Source: Vitellaria paradoxa (taxonomy: Eukaryota > Streptophyta > Magnoliopsida > Ericales > Sapotaceae). From it: a stretch of DNA of 64,000 bases. Positions 38,191-52,524 of this stretch are shown here, one piece after another. The notes below the pieces were generated by a model, which was not told the origin of the DNA, did not search any database, and saw only the letters and a list, made by a program, of their open reading frames with translations. The translations under genes and the position numbers were made by a program. Position 1 is the first letter of the stretch. Each line of letters opens with the position of its first letter. Location: assembly GCA_019916065.1 (NCBI GenBank), contig CM034233.1, positions 16,471,009 through 16,535,008 on the forward strand, given 5' to 3'.

Positions 38191-39330
38191 CAAGACATAT
38201 TTCTCTTAAATGATGTATGTGTTTCAAGAGATAAATGACAACTCAAATACAATATTACGAAGTGAAAATTAAAAAATGGTAAGCATTAGTTTGAAAATGA
38301 AAATCATCACTTACTCAAATACAACATTTGGAAGTAAAAATGAAAAAAGGTAAGTATATACACGTGCTTCAACAGATAAAGGGATAATTACTTTTTTTTT
38401 TCCCTTACTTGAGGTAAAAATCATTTATACTTCACGAACTTCAAAAGCTTATCTTTATAACCCCATAGTTAAGAGTAAAGTGAAATTATAAATGGTGTTA
38501 AATTTTTATATGTAAAGACAAAAATGCCCATTGAAAATAAAAAAAATAGTGGGTGTAAATGTATTTTTAAATTATTAAGAGTTAAAACCATTACCTTTGA
38601 CAAATTTTTTAATAGTTTCATTATAATCTAAAATACAAAGAGTGTAGAGGTAGGTTTTAAGGGTACAAATAATTTCCCTTTAAATTTAAAGGGTATAAAG
38701 ACAATTAATCCAAAAATAAATGACAACTCAAATATAACATCGAAAAGTATTAAAAAAAAGGTAAGTATTAGTTCGGAAGTAGAAATCATCATTCTCAAAT
38801 ACAAAGTTGGGAAGTGGAAACGAAAAAGGTTTAGTCTTGAACTGGAAATCGTCATCTACTCAAATACAACATTGAGAAGTAAAAATGAAAAAAAAAAAAA
38901 AGGGGTAAATATACACATATGCTTCAAGAAATAAATGGCAGCTTAAATATAACATTGGAAAGTGGAAATTAAGAAAAGCAAATATTACTTTGGATGTAGG
39001 AATCATTTCGCTCAAATACAATATTGGGAAGTGAAAATGAAAAAAAGTTTAGTACTAGTTTTGAAGTAGGAACTATCACTCGCTCAAATACAACATTGGG
39101 AAATGAAATGAAAAAAGAGGTAAGCATGAGTCTCAAAATGTAAAATCATCACTCATTCAAATACAATATGAAGATGTAAAAATGAAAAACAAAATAAGTA
39201 CATATATGTGTTTCAAGAAATAAACAACTCAAATATAACATTGGAAAGTGGCAATGTAAGTATTAGTATGGAAGCAAAAATCATCATTCACTCAATTACA
39301 ACATTGGGAAGTGGAAATTAGTTGAGAAAA
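38190..39330. repeat. Minisatellite of about 65-bp units, split by an insertion
   Basis: About a dozen units contain CTCAAATACAACATTGGGAAGTG, AAAATGAAAAAAGGTAAGTATTAG and GGAAGTAGAAATCATCACT. A variant unit with GCTTCAAGAAATAAATGGCA recurs roughly every few units, hinting at a higher-order period. An insertion at about 38381-38712 interrupts the array. Confidence 0.85.
38381..38712. mobile_element. MITE-like insertion inside the 65-bp minisatellite
   Basis: The unit broken here reads ...CAACAGATAAA on the left and AAAATAAATGACAACTC on the right. The insert starts GGGATAATTAC, and its right end in reverse complement is GGATTAATTGTCTTT, a loose inverted repeat. It has no coding capacity. Confidence 0.5.
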
Positions 39331-39689
39331 CATAAATATTTGTGTACCAACCGGTGGCTCAATTTAATTATTAATTATCAATATTTGTGTGCTAACTCAT
39401 GTCTCAATTTAATTATTAAGCTAGTTATGCATCACTTTTTTTTAAACGCGGCAGCATGCAATTTTGTATTTACTTTGATTTTTACAAGCCACCTGTAACT
39501 AAGCATATTTTTTCCCATAGAATCGGATATTATACTACTAATTTGTAATTATTTTATAATTTTTTTAAATGAGCTGCGAAGCATAAAAATGATTAATTTT
39601 CACTTAACGGTCACGCATATAAAATTATAAAAAATTAAAAAATGTAATGAATAGAGGGTGTTACATTTAAATAACACACAATGAGTGAC

Positions 39690-40925
39690 AGGGATTTAAG
39701 AGCTGTGGAGAGAGAGAAAGAGTAAGATAGATAGAGAGAGGGGTATAATAAAGAGGACAGAAAGAGTAAAGAAGTATTTTATTTTCATGTAAGATAATGA
39801 TAAATGAAATTACGAAAACGGCACAAAGCAATGTATATATAAGAATATATAATCAAAATATTTATCACATTTTGTTAATTAATAAAAGATTGTATATATT
39901 AAATGAGAGAATAGTGATTGAGAGAGATTTTTAGACATAGTGAGCGAGAGAGATTTTTTCTGTCCTGGAAAGTTACAAGGTGTTAGTGAGTCTACATAAT
40001 TATTAAAAATAATTTAATAATAAATTAGCGATCAAGTGAAAATCCTTTAGAAACGTGAGGATATTGTCGGATTCCGGTGAAGTTTTACAATAAAATGGCA
40101 GCAACAATTCAATTCATGGTAGCTTATTTGATGGATTAATTTTTTTTTTTTTAACAAAAACAGAATTTAATAAATTAATTTTGAAAGAAAAAATTCCAAC
40201 TATTTTTATATTAATCCCAAAACCTGTTAATGAAGTCAAATCAAAAGTTGAAGTGAAGTGGCTTAATTTACGACATTAATTATAAAATATACAAGTTGTT
40301 TATTAAACAAGATGAAAAAAGTTTCCCTTTTACGGGTATTAGAGAAAGAGATTGAATTCCGTTTTCCTGATCAACATGCTAATCGTAACGTATGAAGGAT
40401 AACTCCCAAATTGCTTTCCCAGTTCTTGTTAGAATCTTATGTTCTTTAAGAAATTTCTCAAAAATCCTCTGTATTGTTCATGTTGCACTTCATTCACGCA
40501 TAGGCTGTGCCATAGATATACATACACACACACACACAAAATAAAAAAGATGTGTCAATTTTTTTTTTAATTAATTAAACTACTCTTGAAGCAGGATGGA
40601 GCTCTCAATCTACTGGGAATTAAGATTAATTGCCGGGATGTGATTTTCTCTACTCTCTGGTGAAGGGTGAAGGGGCAGCAGCCGCGTGTGTACTCCGACA
40701 CGCTCATGTGTACTTCGGCATACCGAAGATTTCATTCGCAGCTCCGACCACTTGCCTAAGCTTTTCCCATCTTTGAGCCATTAGATGCCAACCATGCTCA
40801 AAGAAGTTAGTCGGGGGCAGAATGGAGGCAATTATCCGAGATGAATCCTAAGATTTTTGCAACTTAGAGTTGGGATTCTTTTCAAACACCAATTGTGCTA
40901 ACCTCTAAAAGTTTGTCATCATTGA
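39690..40925. repeat. Segmental duplication block, copy 2
   Basis: Matches 18700-20345 in order and orientation but lacks the SINE present there. Includes pseudogene C. Edges are approximate. Confidence 0.8.
40346..40925 (-). pseudogene. TAA1/TAR-like pseudogene C (exons 5 and 4 only)
   Basis: Copy of the 3' end of gene A. The exon 5 part (about 40346-40516) has one extra A in TCTCAAAAATCC where gene A has TCTCAAAATCC, a frameshift. The exon 4 part (about 40634-40925) has lost its donor: the bases read CCCG|GCAATT instead of CCCG|GTAATT. It carries a short internal duplication (GTGTACTCCGACACGCTCAT followed by a near copy). Similarity ends abruptly near 40925, before the start of exon 4. Exons 1-3 are not present. 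Confidence 0.88.
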
Positions 40926-42360
40926 GGGCCTGTGCACTTATTAGCAAACTTTAATAATGTTTTTATGTAAAATAATATTACATTAATTATGTTAATTATG
41001 TGACTTGATTTATGAAATATGTTATGTTTCTTAATTATGTTAATTATTTCATTCTCCTAATTACGTTAAGTATATGATTTATTTATGGAAAACGTTTTAG
41101 TTATAATCACACATATTTATAATAAAATGTTTTGTTTAAATTTATATTACATAAATTAAGATATTTATTTATAATAATTGATAATAAAATAAATCTCGGC
41201 CATTCATTTGGTTACTTGATGGACGTACTGAATTAATCAATAAGATATATAAATTGGATTTCTCTCTCCCCATTAAGATTACAAATATATCCATCAAAAT
41301 TTTTGCAGCATAAATAAGGGATAAGGAAAAGAAATCAATTTATACCCATTAGGAATTTTTTCTCAATTGATCAAATGGCTACTTCGTCAATGTCTAGTAT
41401 GTTTCAATATTGCTATTTGTGTTACGTTTATGCATAAATTATGTTTTATAGTTAAATGATACTATAGGGAAAAAAAGGCTTTACCCAAAAAATTATTCAT
41501 TAAAAAAAAAAAGACTTTACCAAACTTTGGTGTTTGCCGTATAATAATATAGATGTGTGCGTGTGTGCACATATATGACATGCTTAAGACAGTCAGTTTA
41601 TATATATAGAGTATGCGTATTATATACGAAAATAATAAATGCGCTTCTTCATTTGCTGCCCTCCATGCCACGTTACTCTTTTTTATTAAAATTATTGTAA
41701 AGTAGAGGGAAATTAATTGAGTAGTGCAAATATCTTCACCTTATCATATATTAATAACTATTAGAATATATAACTCATGGTTAGTTTGGAATTGGGGTGC
41801 AGATTGGAAAACATGAATTAAGGATTTTAATTCTATTTAAACTCATAATAATTGGATAATATTGAGAGAAAGAGGAAAAAATAATGTACATTAAATTTAA
41901 AAAAATTTTAGTCTATAAATTTGAGTAGAAAAAAAAATAAAAGAATGAAATAAAAAACTAAACATTGTAAAAAAAAAATGACGCACTTTATAAAAAATGG
42001 TAAAAGAATTTTGTGCAGCCAACTATCGAAAGGGATAGGGAAAAGGTTTTATTGTTGGAAGATTTTAGCTTAATTTTGAGGAAACACTTAATGATTAGCT
42101 GAAACGGATTAGCCAAATGGGTACTTGTGATTGATCTAGAAATCGATATGTAAGGACATGTGTCGACAATCTGAGTAGTTTACTATTCTCATAAAACCAA
42201 CATGAAAACAAAAATCACATAACACGCATGCACCTTACCATCCTTTAGGTGAAACGAAAGAGTTTTACACAAATTAATTCATGGGATAATCTGATAATCT
42301 TTTTTTTATACCAAGATAATCTTCATTTGTGTTTGTAATATTATCGCAACAACATTTTGG
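40926..42360. other. AT-rich spacer between pseudogene C and the split repeat
   Basis: No exon recognised. Short repeats of TTAATTATGTTAATTATG occur near 40983-41070. Confidence 0.45.
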
Positions 42361-42362
42361 TA

Positions 42363-42955
42363 AGGATAAAGATGACTATAAAATAGAAAAATATATTTTT
42401 GAGTGTTTGTAATATTAGGCAACAGTATTTTGGTAAAGATAAGAATAACTAGGAAATAGAAAAATATACATTAATTACCTAAACATTTAGTAAGGATAAA
42501 GACGACTATGATGGCGTTTGGCAGTTCAAAAAAAAAAAAAAAAGCCCAACTTTTGGTAGTTTTTTGTGTGTGTGTGTGTGTGTGTTTTTTTTTACTTTTT
42601 TTTGTGTGTTTGGTTGAACAAAGTATATTTTTTTCTATTCTTTTGTAACTTTTGAGTGTTTGGTAAATTTTTTACTGTAACAAATCAAAAAAATAGTAAC
42701 TTTTTGTGTGTTTGGTTTGTTTTTTACTGTAGCAAACAAAAAAATAAAAAAATTTATGATTTTACTAAACACATCAAAAGTCACAAAATGTAACTTTTTG
42801 TATTTTTTTGCTAGTTTTTGAGTTGCCAAACGGGCTCTATAAAATAGAAAAATATATTTATGAGTGTTTGTAATATTATGCTACAATATTTTGATAAAGA
42901 TAAGGATGACTATGAAAAAAAAAAAAAAAAAAAAACATACATTAATTACCTTTCA
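42363..42955. repeat. Two tandem units of about 130 bp, one split by a MITE
   Basis: AAGGATAAAGATGACTATAAAATAGAAAAATATATTT starts the first unit. The second unit has the same words, but an insert lies between GACGACTAT (ending 42511) and AAAATAG (from 42842). Both units continue with GAGTGTTTGTAATATTA and CATTAATTACCT. Confidence 0.75.
42512..42838. mobile_element. MITE-like insertion, about 327 bp
   Basis: The ends are inverted: GGCGTTTGGCAGTTCAAAA on the left and, in reverse complement, GAGCCCGTTTGGCAACTCAAAA on the right. The uninterrupted neighbour unit shows the empty site GACTATAAAATAG. CTAT occurs at both edges as a possible short target duplication. The interior is T-rich with a (TG)n tract near 42566-42585. 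Confidence 0.7.
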
Positions 42956-43649
42956 AACGGGAGAACTAAATTTTTAAATTTGAAATATTTGAATTTGAAT
43001 AGGTAATAAATTAACTATTATACACTTGACTTTTAAAACCAGCAAATGTATATATATACTTGGTTTTGACTCTTAGGGTTATTTTTGTCAATATAAAAAG
43101 AAAGTTGCATAAAAGAAAAATTAAAATTAAAATTAAAAAAAAAAAAACGAAAAAAACTTCACCAATTCCTTGTGTTTGCTGTATAATAGTATAAATACAG
43201 ATAGATATAGGTGTGCATATATACATACACACACTTGTAACGGCATTAAAAAAAAAAATAGAAAAAAGGAAAAGCTCAACCAACAAAATAACAGCGCATA
43301 TCGGATGAGGACGGCCGCTGGGGCGGGTTAAAATTGTTCTCTTATTATCCACCGTCGAATTCGTCTCAGGCTTTAGAATGGACGGGGCCGGAATGTCTCA
43401 AGGCCCAAATCACTGTTTTAGCCTAAAAGAGTTTAGTCCAGCCAAAATTAAACAGAATATGACTAGCTAAATCCATAATTCTGGAAACTATTACCAAAGT
43501 ATGATCAATTATCGGCACATATATTACGAGAAATAATTTTTACGACAATAAAAATACCACAACGACTGAAAACACCAACTTCTCAAATTATACATTTTTC
43601 TTTAATAAAAGAATATATATGTGCATTAATTATAGGCAGTTTGCTTCAG

Positions 43650-44102
43650 CGCTTGTTTGGGAGGAGTTAATTAGAGTGAAAAGGAGTAAGAAAAGGAAGT
43701 AAAAAGATCAACATTGTTTGGAAAGAGGCGAATGAGAGGGAAGGGATGCAAAAAAAAGTGACTCATTTACCTTCATTTACTTCCACTGAACAATTTTCTT
43801 TCACCCCCCAATTTGGGGTGCAAGAAAAATGAATGTAAAATCATTTCTAAATGTGTTTTTCTCTATTTTGTCTTTTGTATTTTTTATTATTTTTATAAAT
43901 TCATGACACAAATAAAAATATGTAAATGTTATTTTATAGTAACATTTTGAACTATATATTCTCTATTTTAAATTCCATTCTCCTTCTCATTTCTCTCAAA
44001 CAAAGAAAAAATAATTAACCTCCATTCTCTTCCATTCTTTAATTTTCTTCTTAGTTACTATAATTCCCTTCCTCTTCCTTCCAATTCTTCCAAACAATGG
44101 CT
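43650..44102. mobile_element. MITE-like element with GCTTGTTTGG ends
   Basis: The left end is GCGCTTGTTTGGGAGGAG; the right end in reverse complement is GCCATTGTTTGGAAGAATTGG. The interior includes a small palindrome at CACCCCCCAATTTGGGGTG. It is non-coding and lies just downstream of gene B. The target duplication is unclear. Confidence 0.5.
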
Positions 44103-44518
44103 AAGTGAAAAAACTTACTTATTGTTTATATTCTTCACAATAAATTCATTGCGCCTGGTATTGAACTTTCTAACGATAACAATAATATAATAGAAAATAT
44201 TTTTTTTGGTAAAGTAAATAATAAATATAATAAATAAGTTTAACAGAAAAAAAAAATTAGTATGGTCATCATCATAAATATTATTTTATTTGGGTATTAA
44301 TTGAACACATCGAAGAAAGTATATAACTTAATTATATAAATTTATTAGAACCCCAAATGAATTTGTGGGGGAATTAATGCACTATGAAATATATAATTCC
44401 CACACAACATTTGGTAACCAAACAGACCAGTACCATCCTGAATTCTAAAACTGTACTGTGTATCCTATAATGATCTCTAATCAAAGTCTAGCTTCTCAGC
44501 AACTCAAATCTACTGATC

Positions 44519-47200
<2,682 letters not shown>

Positions 47201-47269
47201 CTTCTTTCCTATACATATATATATATATATATTATAAAACTGTGCACAGAATCTTAGATCACGCAACGC

Positions 47270-47760
47270 ATAAAAGAAAGTATAAAAAAGAGAAAAAAAA
47301 TAGACAATAAGATTTACGTAGTTCGACTGTAAAGTTTACGTTTACGAGTAAATAATAAGAGAAATTTCACTGTAATGAAAAGAAAGAAGTTACAATGCCT
47401 GATCACTCTTAAAAAAAAATTCCAAAATCCTAATATTTAAAAAGGTCAATATCTCGGGACTACGCCTCCCACACCCCGCGAGGTTAGTGGTGGGATTTAG
47501 GCCCGAACCTATCAGCCCATGCCTTCCGCGATCCCCACAGACCTAAAAAAAATTCAAATATGCCACACTGCAAGACTTTCGGATCGAATTATAATTCCGA
47601 ACCTAAAAATAAAAAATACAAGTCACAATTATAAGTATCAGTGTCTTTCTAGAAATGGTTCTTCAGGAAAAATTAAAAGAAAACCTGTACGTCTCTCCAG
47701 CAATGGGTGTTGAGGTAAAGCAAATCTGAATGTACCACGGTTACATACATTCGCGCCCTT
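47270..47760. mobile_element. LTR-like fragment just upstream of gene B
   Basis: AGATTTACGTAGTTCGACTGTAAAG followed by GAGAAATTTCACTGTAATGAAAAG resembles words I recall from plant LTRs. The stretch ends near TATATAGACTAACGGC. It starts only about 70 bases upstream of the gene B start codon. LTR edges were not found, so this is a tentative call. Confidence 0.35.
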
Positions 47761-48079
47761 TATATAGACTAACGGCTACACATTTTTTTAATGTTTTTTT
47801 TATTAGTCAAGATTTTTCTAATAAAAGATTTATCCGTTATCTCCATCTTCTTTTTTTAATGATAATGAAATAATTAAAATTAAATTAAATTAAATAAATA
47901 AAAAGTTCATCCAAAACACAATCAGAGAAAGCTGGATGGATACAGATTGCGAGCGGGTGCAGTGTATAAAGAATTTTTGAAGCGAGAGATTAATGGTTCG
48001 GTAATTAGATACAGTTAAAATAAGAAAAAAATAAAAAATAAAAATCTACAATCTAGGAATACAGTAAAATCACGACAAG

Positions 48080-48480
48080 AGCACCAAATGAACTATTGGA
48101 TTGATTCATACACACACAATATATGAAAGAAAATAGTAAAGAGATCAACACACAGATATACGTAATTCTTCAAAATTCAAGTGCGTCCAACATGAGCGAG
48201 AGTTCTTTCTTATTGATCACAGGGTTACATAGAGAATATTTATAACCAGTTCTATTCCTAACCCTAATAGGATTATATGGTCTATTCCTAACCCTAGTAG
48301 GATTATATGGTCTAATTTCCAAAATACCCTTAATTACACCGTATTGTACCGCGGGGGCGTTGCCTCTCGCACCTCCCAAACCTCTAGGCCTATGGCCCAG
48401 CCCACTACATGTTGAATTTGAGATGAGAGCAGATGCTCCACTCCGCTGTGAATCTGCCTCTCTTTCTTAGAACTCGGTTC
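48080..48480. mobile_element. LTR-like fragment with a 34-bp internal duplication
   Basis: GAGATCAACACACAGATATACG near 48141 is a similar LTR-type word. Farther on, GGTCTATTCCTAACCCTA-TAGGATTATAT occurs twice in a row (48247-48313). No terminal repeats could be fixed. Confidence 0.35.
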
Positions 48481-49290
48481 CTCTTCGTATGAGTCACAAG
48501 TCACAACATGAACTGTTGAAATTCATTGTATTTTTTTTTTAATTTTGCAACTATTGATTTCAAATTCATGAATGATGAAGCAATGGTGCAATAGTACAAG
48601 TGAAATGCATCTTCGAAAATGTGGTCATACCGGGATAGAATATTTTTGGTATCTATGTGCATACATAGTAAAATTGTACTTCTATGCATGAATGACTGAA
48701 ATGTGCATGCATGGCCTAAAAGAAACGTAATTACAAGAAAAATTACTTAAAAAAATGATGAGATGATGGCAATTTTAGTTAGAGCTGGTAAATGGAGACG
48801 GTTTTGGCAGATTTTAATCGAATCATAATAAATTGTGATTAAGAGTACGTTTGACACACTGAAAAACGTTAAAAAATTTTACAAATTTTTGAAAATTTCT
48901 AAAAGTTATTTATTTTTTATCTTACTATACGAATCACGAACTCACAAATTATCTTACTTTTTGTCACTCCAAATATCTTTTAAATGAGTAAATTCAATTA
49001 TACATATTTAATAATAAGTTATTATTGAACGTATTAGATATAGGCTATACTAAATTCGAAAACTCAAATTCAAAATTCAATTTAATATTTTTTTTTGAAT
49101 TTAAGCATATAATTTTTTATTTTTTAATATATTTATAATTTGATTTGTATGCTTACGAGTTCATAACATTTGACATTGAGAATTAGAGGTGTAATTTTCT
49201 AGAGTTATGACTTCCCAAGTTAGGGTAATGTTTTCTACCATTACCTAAAAGAATGTTAAAAGAACATATATGGGAAAAAAATTAACTATA

Positions 49291-50450
49291 GCTGCTCGAT
49301 TGGATGTTGTAAAAGGCAGTCTCCATAAATAATACCTCTGTATAAGCTTTGATGTGATAGTTTTTGCTTGGTTTGGAAAGTAAAATTTCTTCCCTCTAAA
49401 AATTATTCGACCTCCTTAATCTTGGAAGGAGGTGCATTATTTTTGGAGAGGGTTTGAGCTCTTCAAAAATTATCCCCCTTATCATGGACTAAATTGGTCT
49501 ATTTTGCCCCTTCTCATCCCCTTCTCACGTACAAAATGTATTTTATAACCCCAAGGGGTTAGATGGGATGGTCTTGGACTGGGACTTAGGGGCTTACCAC
49601 CCCAAGGTCTCAAGTTCAAGTCTCCTCTCTAGCAAAAACTTGGGGCCAGCCTCCCGGGCGCAAAGCGTAGTAAAGGTTGGTAGGACGGGCCTCCTTGGCT
49701 GGACGAACCGTATTCAGTTCTTGGGTGTGGGTCCGACTCCCCGCCGCTACGCGAGTTCGCGATTGACCGCTATACATGTTGAGGGGCCGGTATGTGTGGC
49801 ACAAACCAAAAAAAAAATATATTTTATATATTAGAAATAAATTCTTATTTTTTTCTAATGGAAAAATGTATTAAAAAATTATATTAATAAAAATAAAAAA
49901 TATATTTTTTTCCAAATAAGGGGTCGTGTGATTAAAAAAAATATTTTTTCCAAATATGGGGTCATGTGATTTTAAGATAATAATATTATTTTTTAGCAAA
50001 TTTGTACAAAATTACACATATATTGATATTTTTTAAATAAGGAGAAAAAGATAAGCGACCAAGGAAGCTTTGGGCAAATTGGGACATTATTGTCTATGAA
50101 ACAAATATATATATTTTATAAAATTTAATTTATTAATAACATAATTTATTTATAATTAATTTGTCTAAACTTAATTTGTACTAGTTGATTTTCACATTAT
50201 ATAATTAACATAAATATATAATTAAGTTCGGGACTGTAAAAGAGTGAAAGAGTCATTTGATAATTTTTTACATCATACACCCATCCTTATACACCTATTT
50301 TAAAAAACTATCCAAACCAAGTACTATTCATTATCCCTTTTATAAATATCACATTAATATGGATCCACCCTCCATAAATAATACTCCTTTACTGTCTTAT
50401 ACACCTTTCATAAATCATCTCTCAAAATTTTAGTTGCATCCAATCGAGGG
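49291..50450. mobile_element. MITE family member, copy 1, with nested SINE
   Basis: The left end has GCTCGATTGGATGTTG and the right end in reverse complement has CCCTCGATTGGATGCAAC. CATAAATAATACTCC-type words occur near both ends. The right third matches the right third of the element at 51187-51922. A SINE sits inside at 49548-49816. Non-coding. Confidence 0.6.
49548..49816 (+). mobile_element. tRNA-derived SINE, full length, with poly-A and target duplication
   Basis: Begins ACCCCAAGGGGTTAGATGGG, with an A-box-like TTAGATGGGATGG and a B-box-like AAGTTCAAGTCTC about 60 bases later. It ends GTGGCACAAACC followed by a run of A. It is flanked by ATGTATTTTATA (49536-49547) and ATATATTTTATA (49817-49828). 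A truncated relative is at 24767-24963. It is far more GC-rich than its surroundings. Confidence 0.85.
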
Positions 50451-50596
50451 TAAGGGTAAAAATTTTGAAGGGTTAAAAGGATAAAAACAGTATATACAAT
50501 TTTTCATAATTGATCCTATCTGAGTCATCTTATAGGATTCGGTATGAACCTTTTCCAAGATAAACAATCCAATGTAAATAAAATTTGGTGTTGCAA

Positions 50597-50599
<3 letters not shown>

Positions 50600-50637
<38 letters not shown>
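50600..50637. repeat. (AT)n microsatellite
   Basis: About 18 TA units in the spacer between the two MITE copies; another lies near 50764-50786. Confidence 0.9.
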
Positions 50638-50640
<3 letters not shown>

Positions 50641-51009
50641 AACCCACTAAATGTAGATCACAATAAAAGGTATGATACAATGTCTCGTAGTAATGTATCT
50701 CACGAAACAAACATATCAAGTAGTATCTTCGTTTATAGCAAAAAAATCCAGCTGGTATCATATATTATATATATATATATATATATGTATGTAGAGAAGT
50801 GTTCCCTGTCTGTAGAAGAAAATCCATGGTATTCTTACTATAATTAAATTGTAAATTTGCTTGCTTTTGAATTTTATTTATAAGATTATTACTTTGTAAA
50901 TTTACTCTTCTTTTAACTCTTGTTTTGTCACCCTCGAATTTCCTCCAAATTTGTAGGTAACTTGTGAGAATAAAATAGAATGTTTAAAATTTCTAATTTA
51001 TCCTCAAAT

Positions 51010-51186
51010 AAATTCTTTTTTTTTTTTTTTTGATATCTCAGGATACCCGGACCAGCTTGCGCGCACCTCAACTTATTCTTGGGCCTGAAATTAACAACTG
51101 GGTGAACCTCCAATGATACTGAGGAAACTTAAATTAATGATTATTAGGGAGTAAGCTCAAGATCTTATCAGATGAACTAACCCTTA
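51010..51186 (-). mobile_element. SINE, second copy of the 19.2-kb family
   Basis: Starts on the plus strand with a T run of about 17 (the poly-A tail of the minus strand), then GATATCTCAGGATACCCGG and GCGCGCACCTCAACTTATTC. It ends in AGATCTTATCAGATGAACTAA, whose reverse complement TTAGTTCATCTGATAAGATC fits a tRNA-like A box. It is longer at this end than the 19.2-kb copy. It abuts the MITE that starts at 51187. Confidence 0.7.
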
Positions 51187-51922
51187 GGCTTCGCTTGGAT
51201 GCGGGAAAAAACTCCCTCCAAAAAATATACCCAACCACAATGAGTGGGTCCCACCTTTGTCATGATTTGGCAACCAAACTCTTCCCTCCCGCTTGGTTTT
51301 TCCCGGCCTTCGTTTTCCCTCCCGCGCAGTATCTCCCGGATAAAAATTCGGGTACTCTTGACCCTAGCCGAAATTTATGCGAGCAATGGCTCTTATTTTT
51401 GACGTTTTTAGCCCTTATTAACTTGATCAAAATAAATATAATGCTAGTAAAAAAATAATAAATAGGCTAACAAGTCAAAATAAATATAATTAAAAATAAA
51501 ATTAGATAATAACCAACCATTCAAAAGTACATATTTAAAAAAATTTTGTTTAACTAAATTTACAAAAAATTAAATTTTCAATGAAATAAATAATATAACT
51601 TCAAATTGTCCAAAAATAATTAAATAGAGTGAGTTAACTTCAAATTGTCCAAAAATAATTAAATAGAGTGAGTTTTGCAATTTAATATTTAATTTAATGG
51701 GTAATCAAGTTTGGGATGCCATAAAGGCAAAAGAGCCATTTGACTACTTTTTTGATCATTCACCCCTTCTTATTTATAAAAGATTCAAACCAAGTCAAAA
51801 GTTATCCCCCTTCATAAACATCACATCAATGTGGGTCAGCCTTCTAAAAATAATACCTCCTCTTATCTTATATCCCCTTTAAAACTTATCCCCTAAAATT
51901 TTATCACCATCCAATCGGGCCC
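51187..51922. mobile_element. PIF/Harbinger-like MITE, copy 2, 736 bp
   Basis: Flanked by TTA on both sides (51184-51186 and 51923-51925). Ends: GGCTTCGCTTGGATGCGGG and, in reverse complement, GGGCCCGATTGGATGGTG. Inside, a 39-bp segment (ACTTCAAATTGTCCAAAAAT...) is perfectly duplicated in tandem at about 51597-51674. No transposase frame. Confidence 0.7.
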
Positions 51923-51925
51923 TTA

Positions 51926-52492
51926 GGATTAATAAATTCTAAGTCTTTGGCCAAGTAAATGACAAAAATCTAATTGCAAGATATAAAATAAAATAAATAT
52001 GGTTTACAAAACCGTCACTAGTGTCCCAACCGTCTGATAATTAGACCAAAGTAATAAAATCAAGTCTAAAAATTTAATTTTACAGTCATCCATAATTAAA
52101 ATTGTAGACCAAAACTTTTAATCAAATCTTCTAGTGCTGGACAAAAAAAATAAAATAAAATAAAATACAAATCTAGTGAAATTTCACAAGAAATTAATTC
52201 TCTCTAGTTCTTCTTCAATTTTTCTGTGCTTATTGTCCTAAAAAAATTTTCTACGAATGGGTGAACCGTTAAAACCCAGTATTCAAAATCTTTTATGTGC
52301 CTAAATGCAATGATTACCATATTATAATGTATTGTGTGACCCAATACATTGATTGTGGTTATATGACATGTCATTCATACAACAAATAATTTAAAAGATT
52401 ATAACTGAATAATGTAAAATTATACTCACAACAATTTGGAATAGTTGGTCTCTGTAACCATTATTTCATCTAAAAATGAATAAAATATATTT

Positions 52493-52524
<32 letters not shown>

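Noticed and set aside
49555..49625. Possible tRNA gene
   Set aside because: A-box and B-box words are present, but no cloverleaf stems or anticodon arm were convincing. A poly-A tail and target duplication show a SINE.
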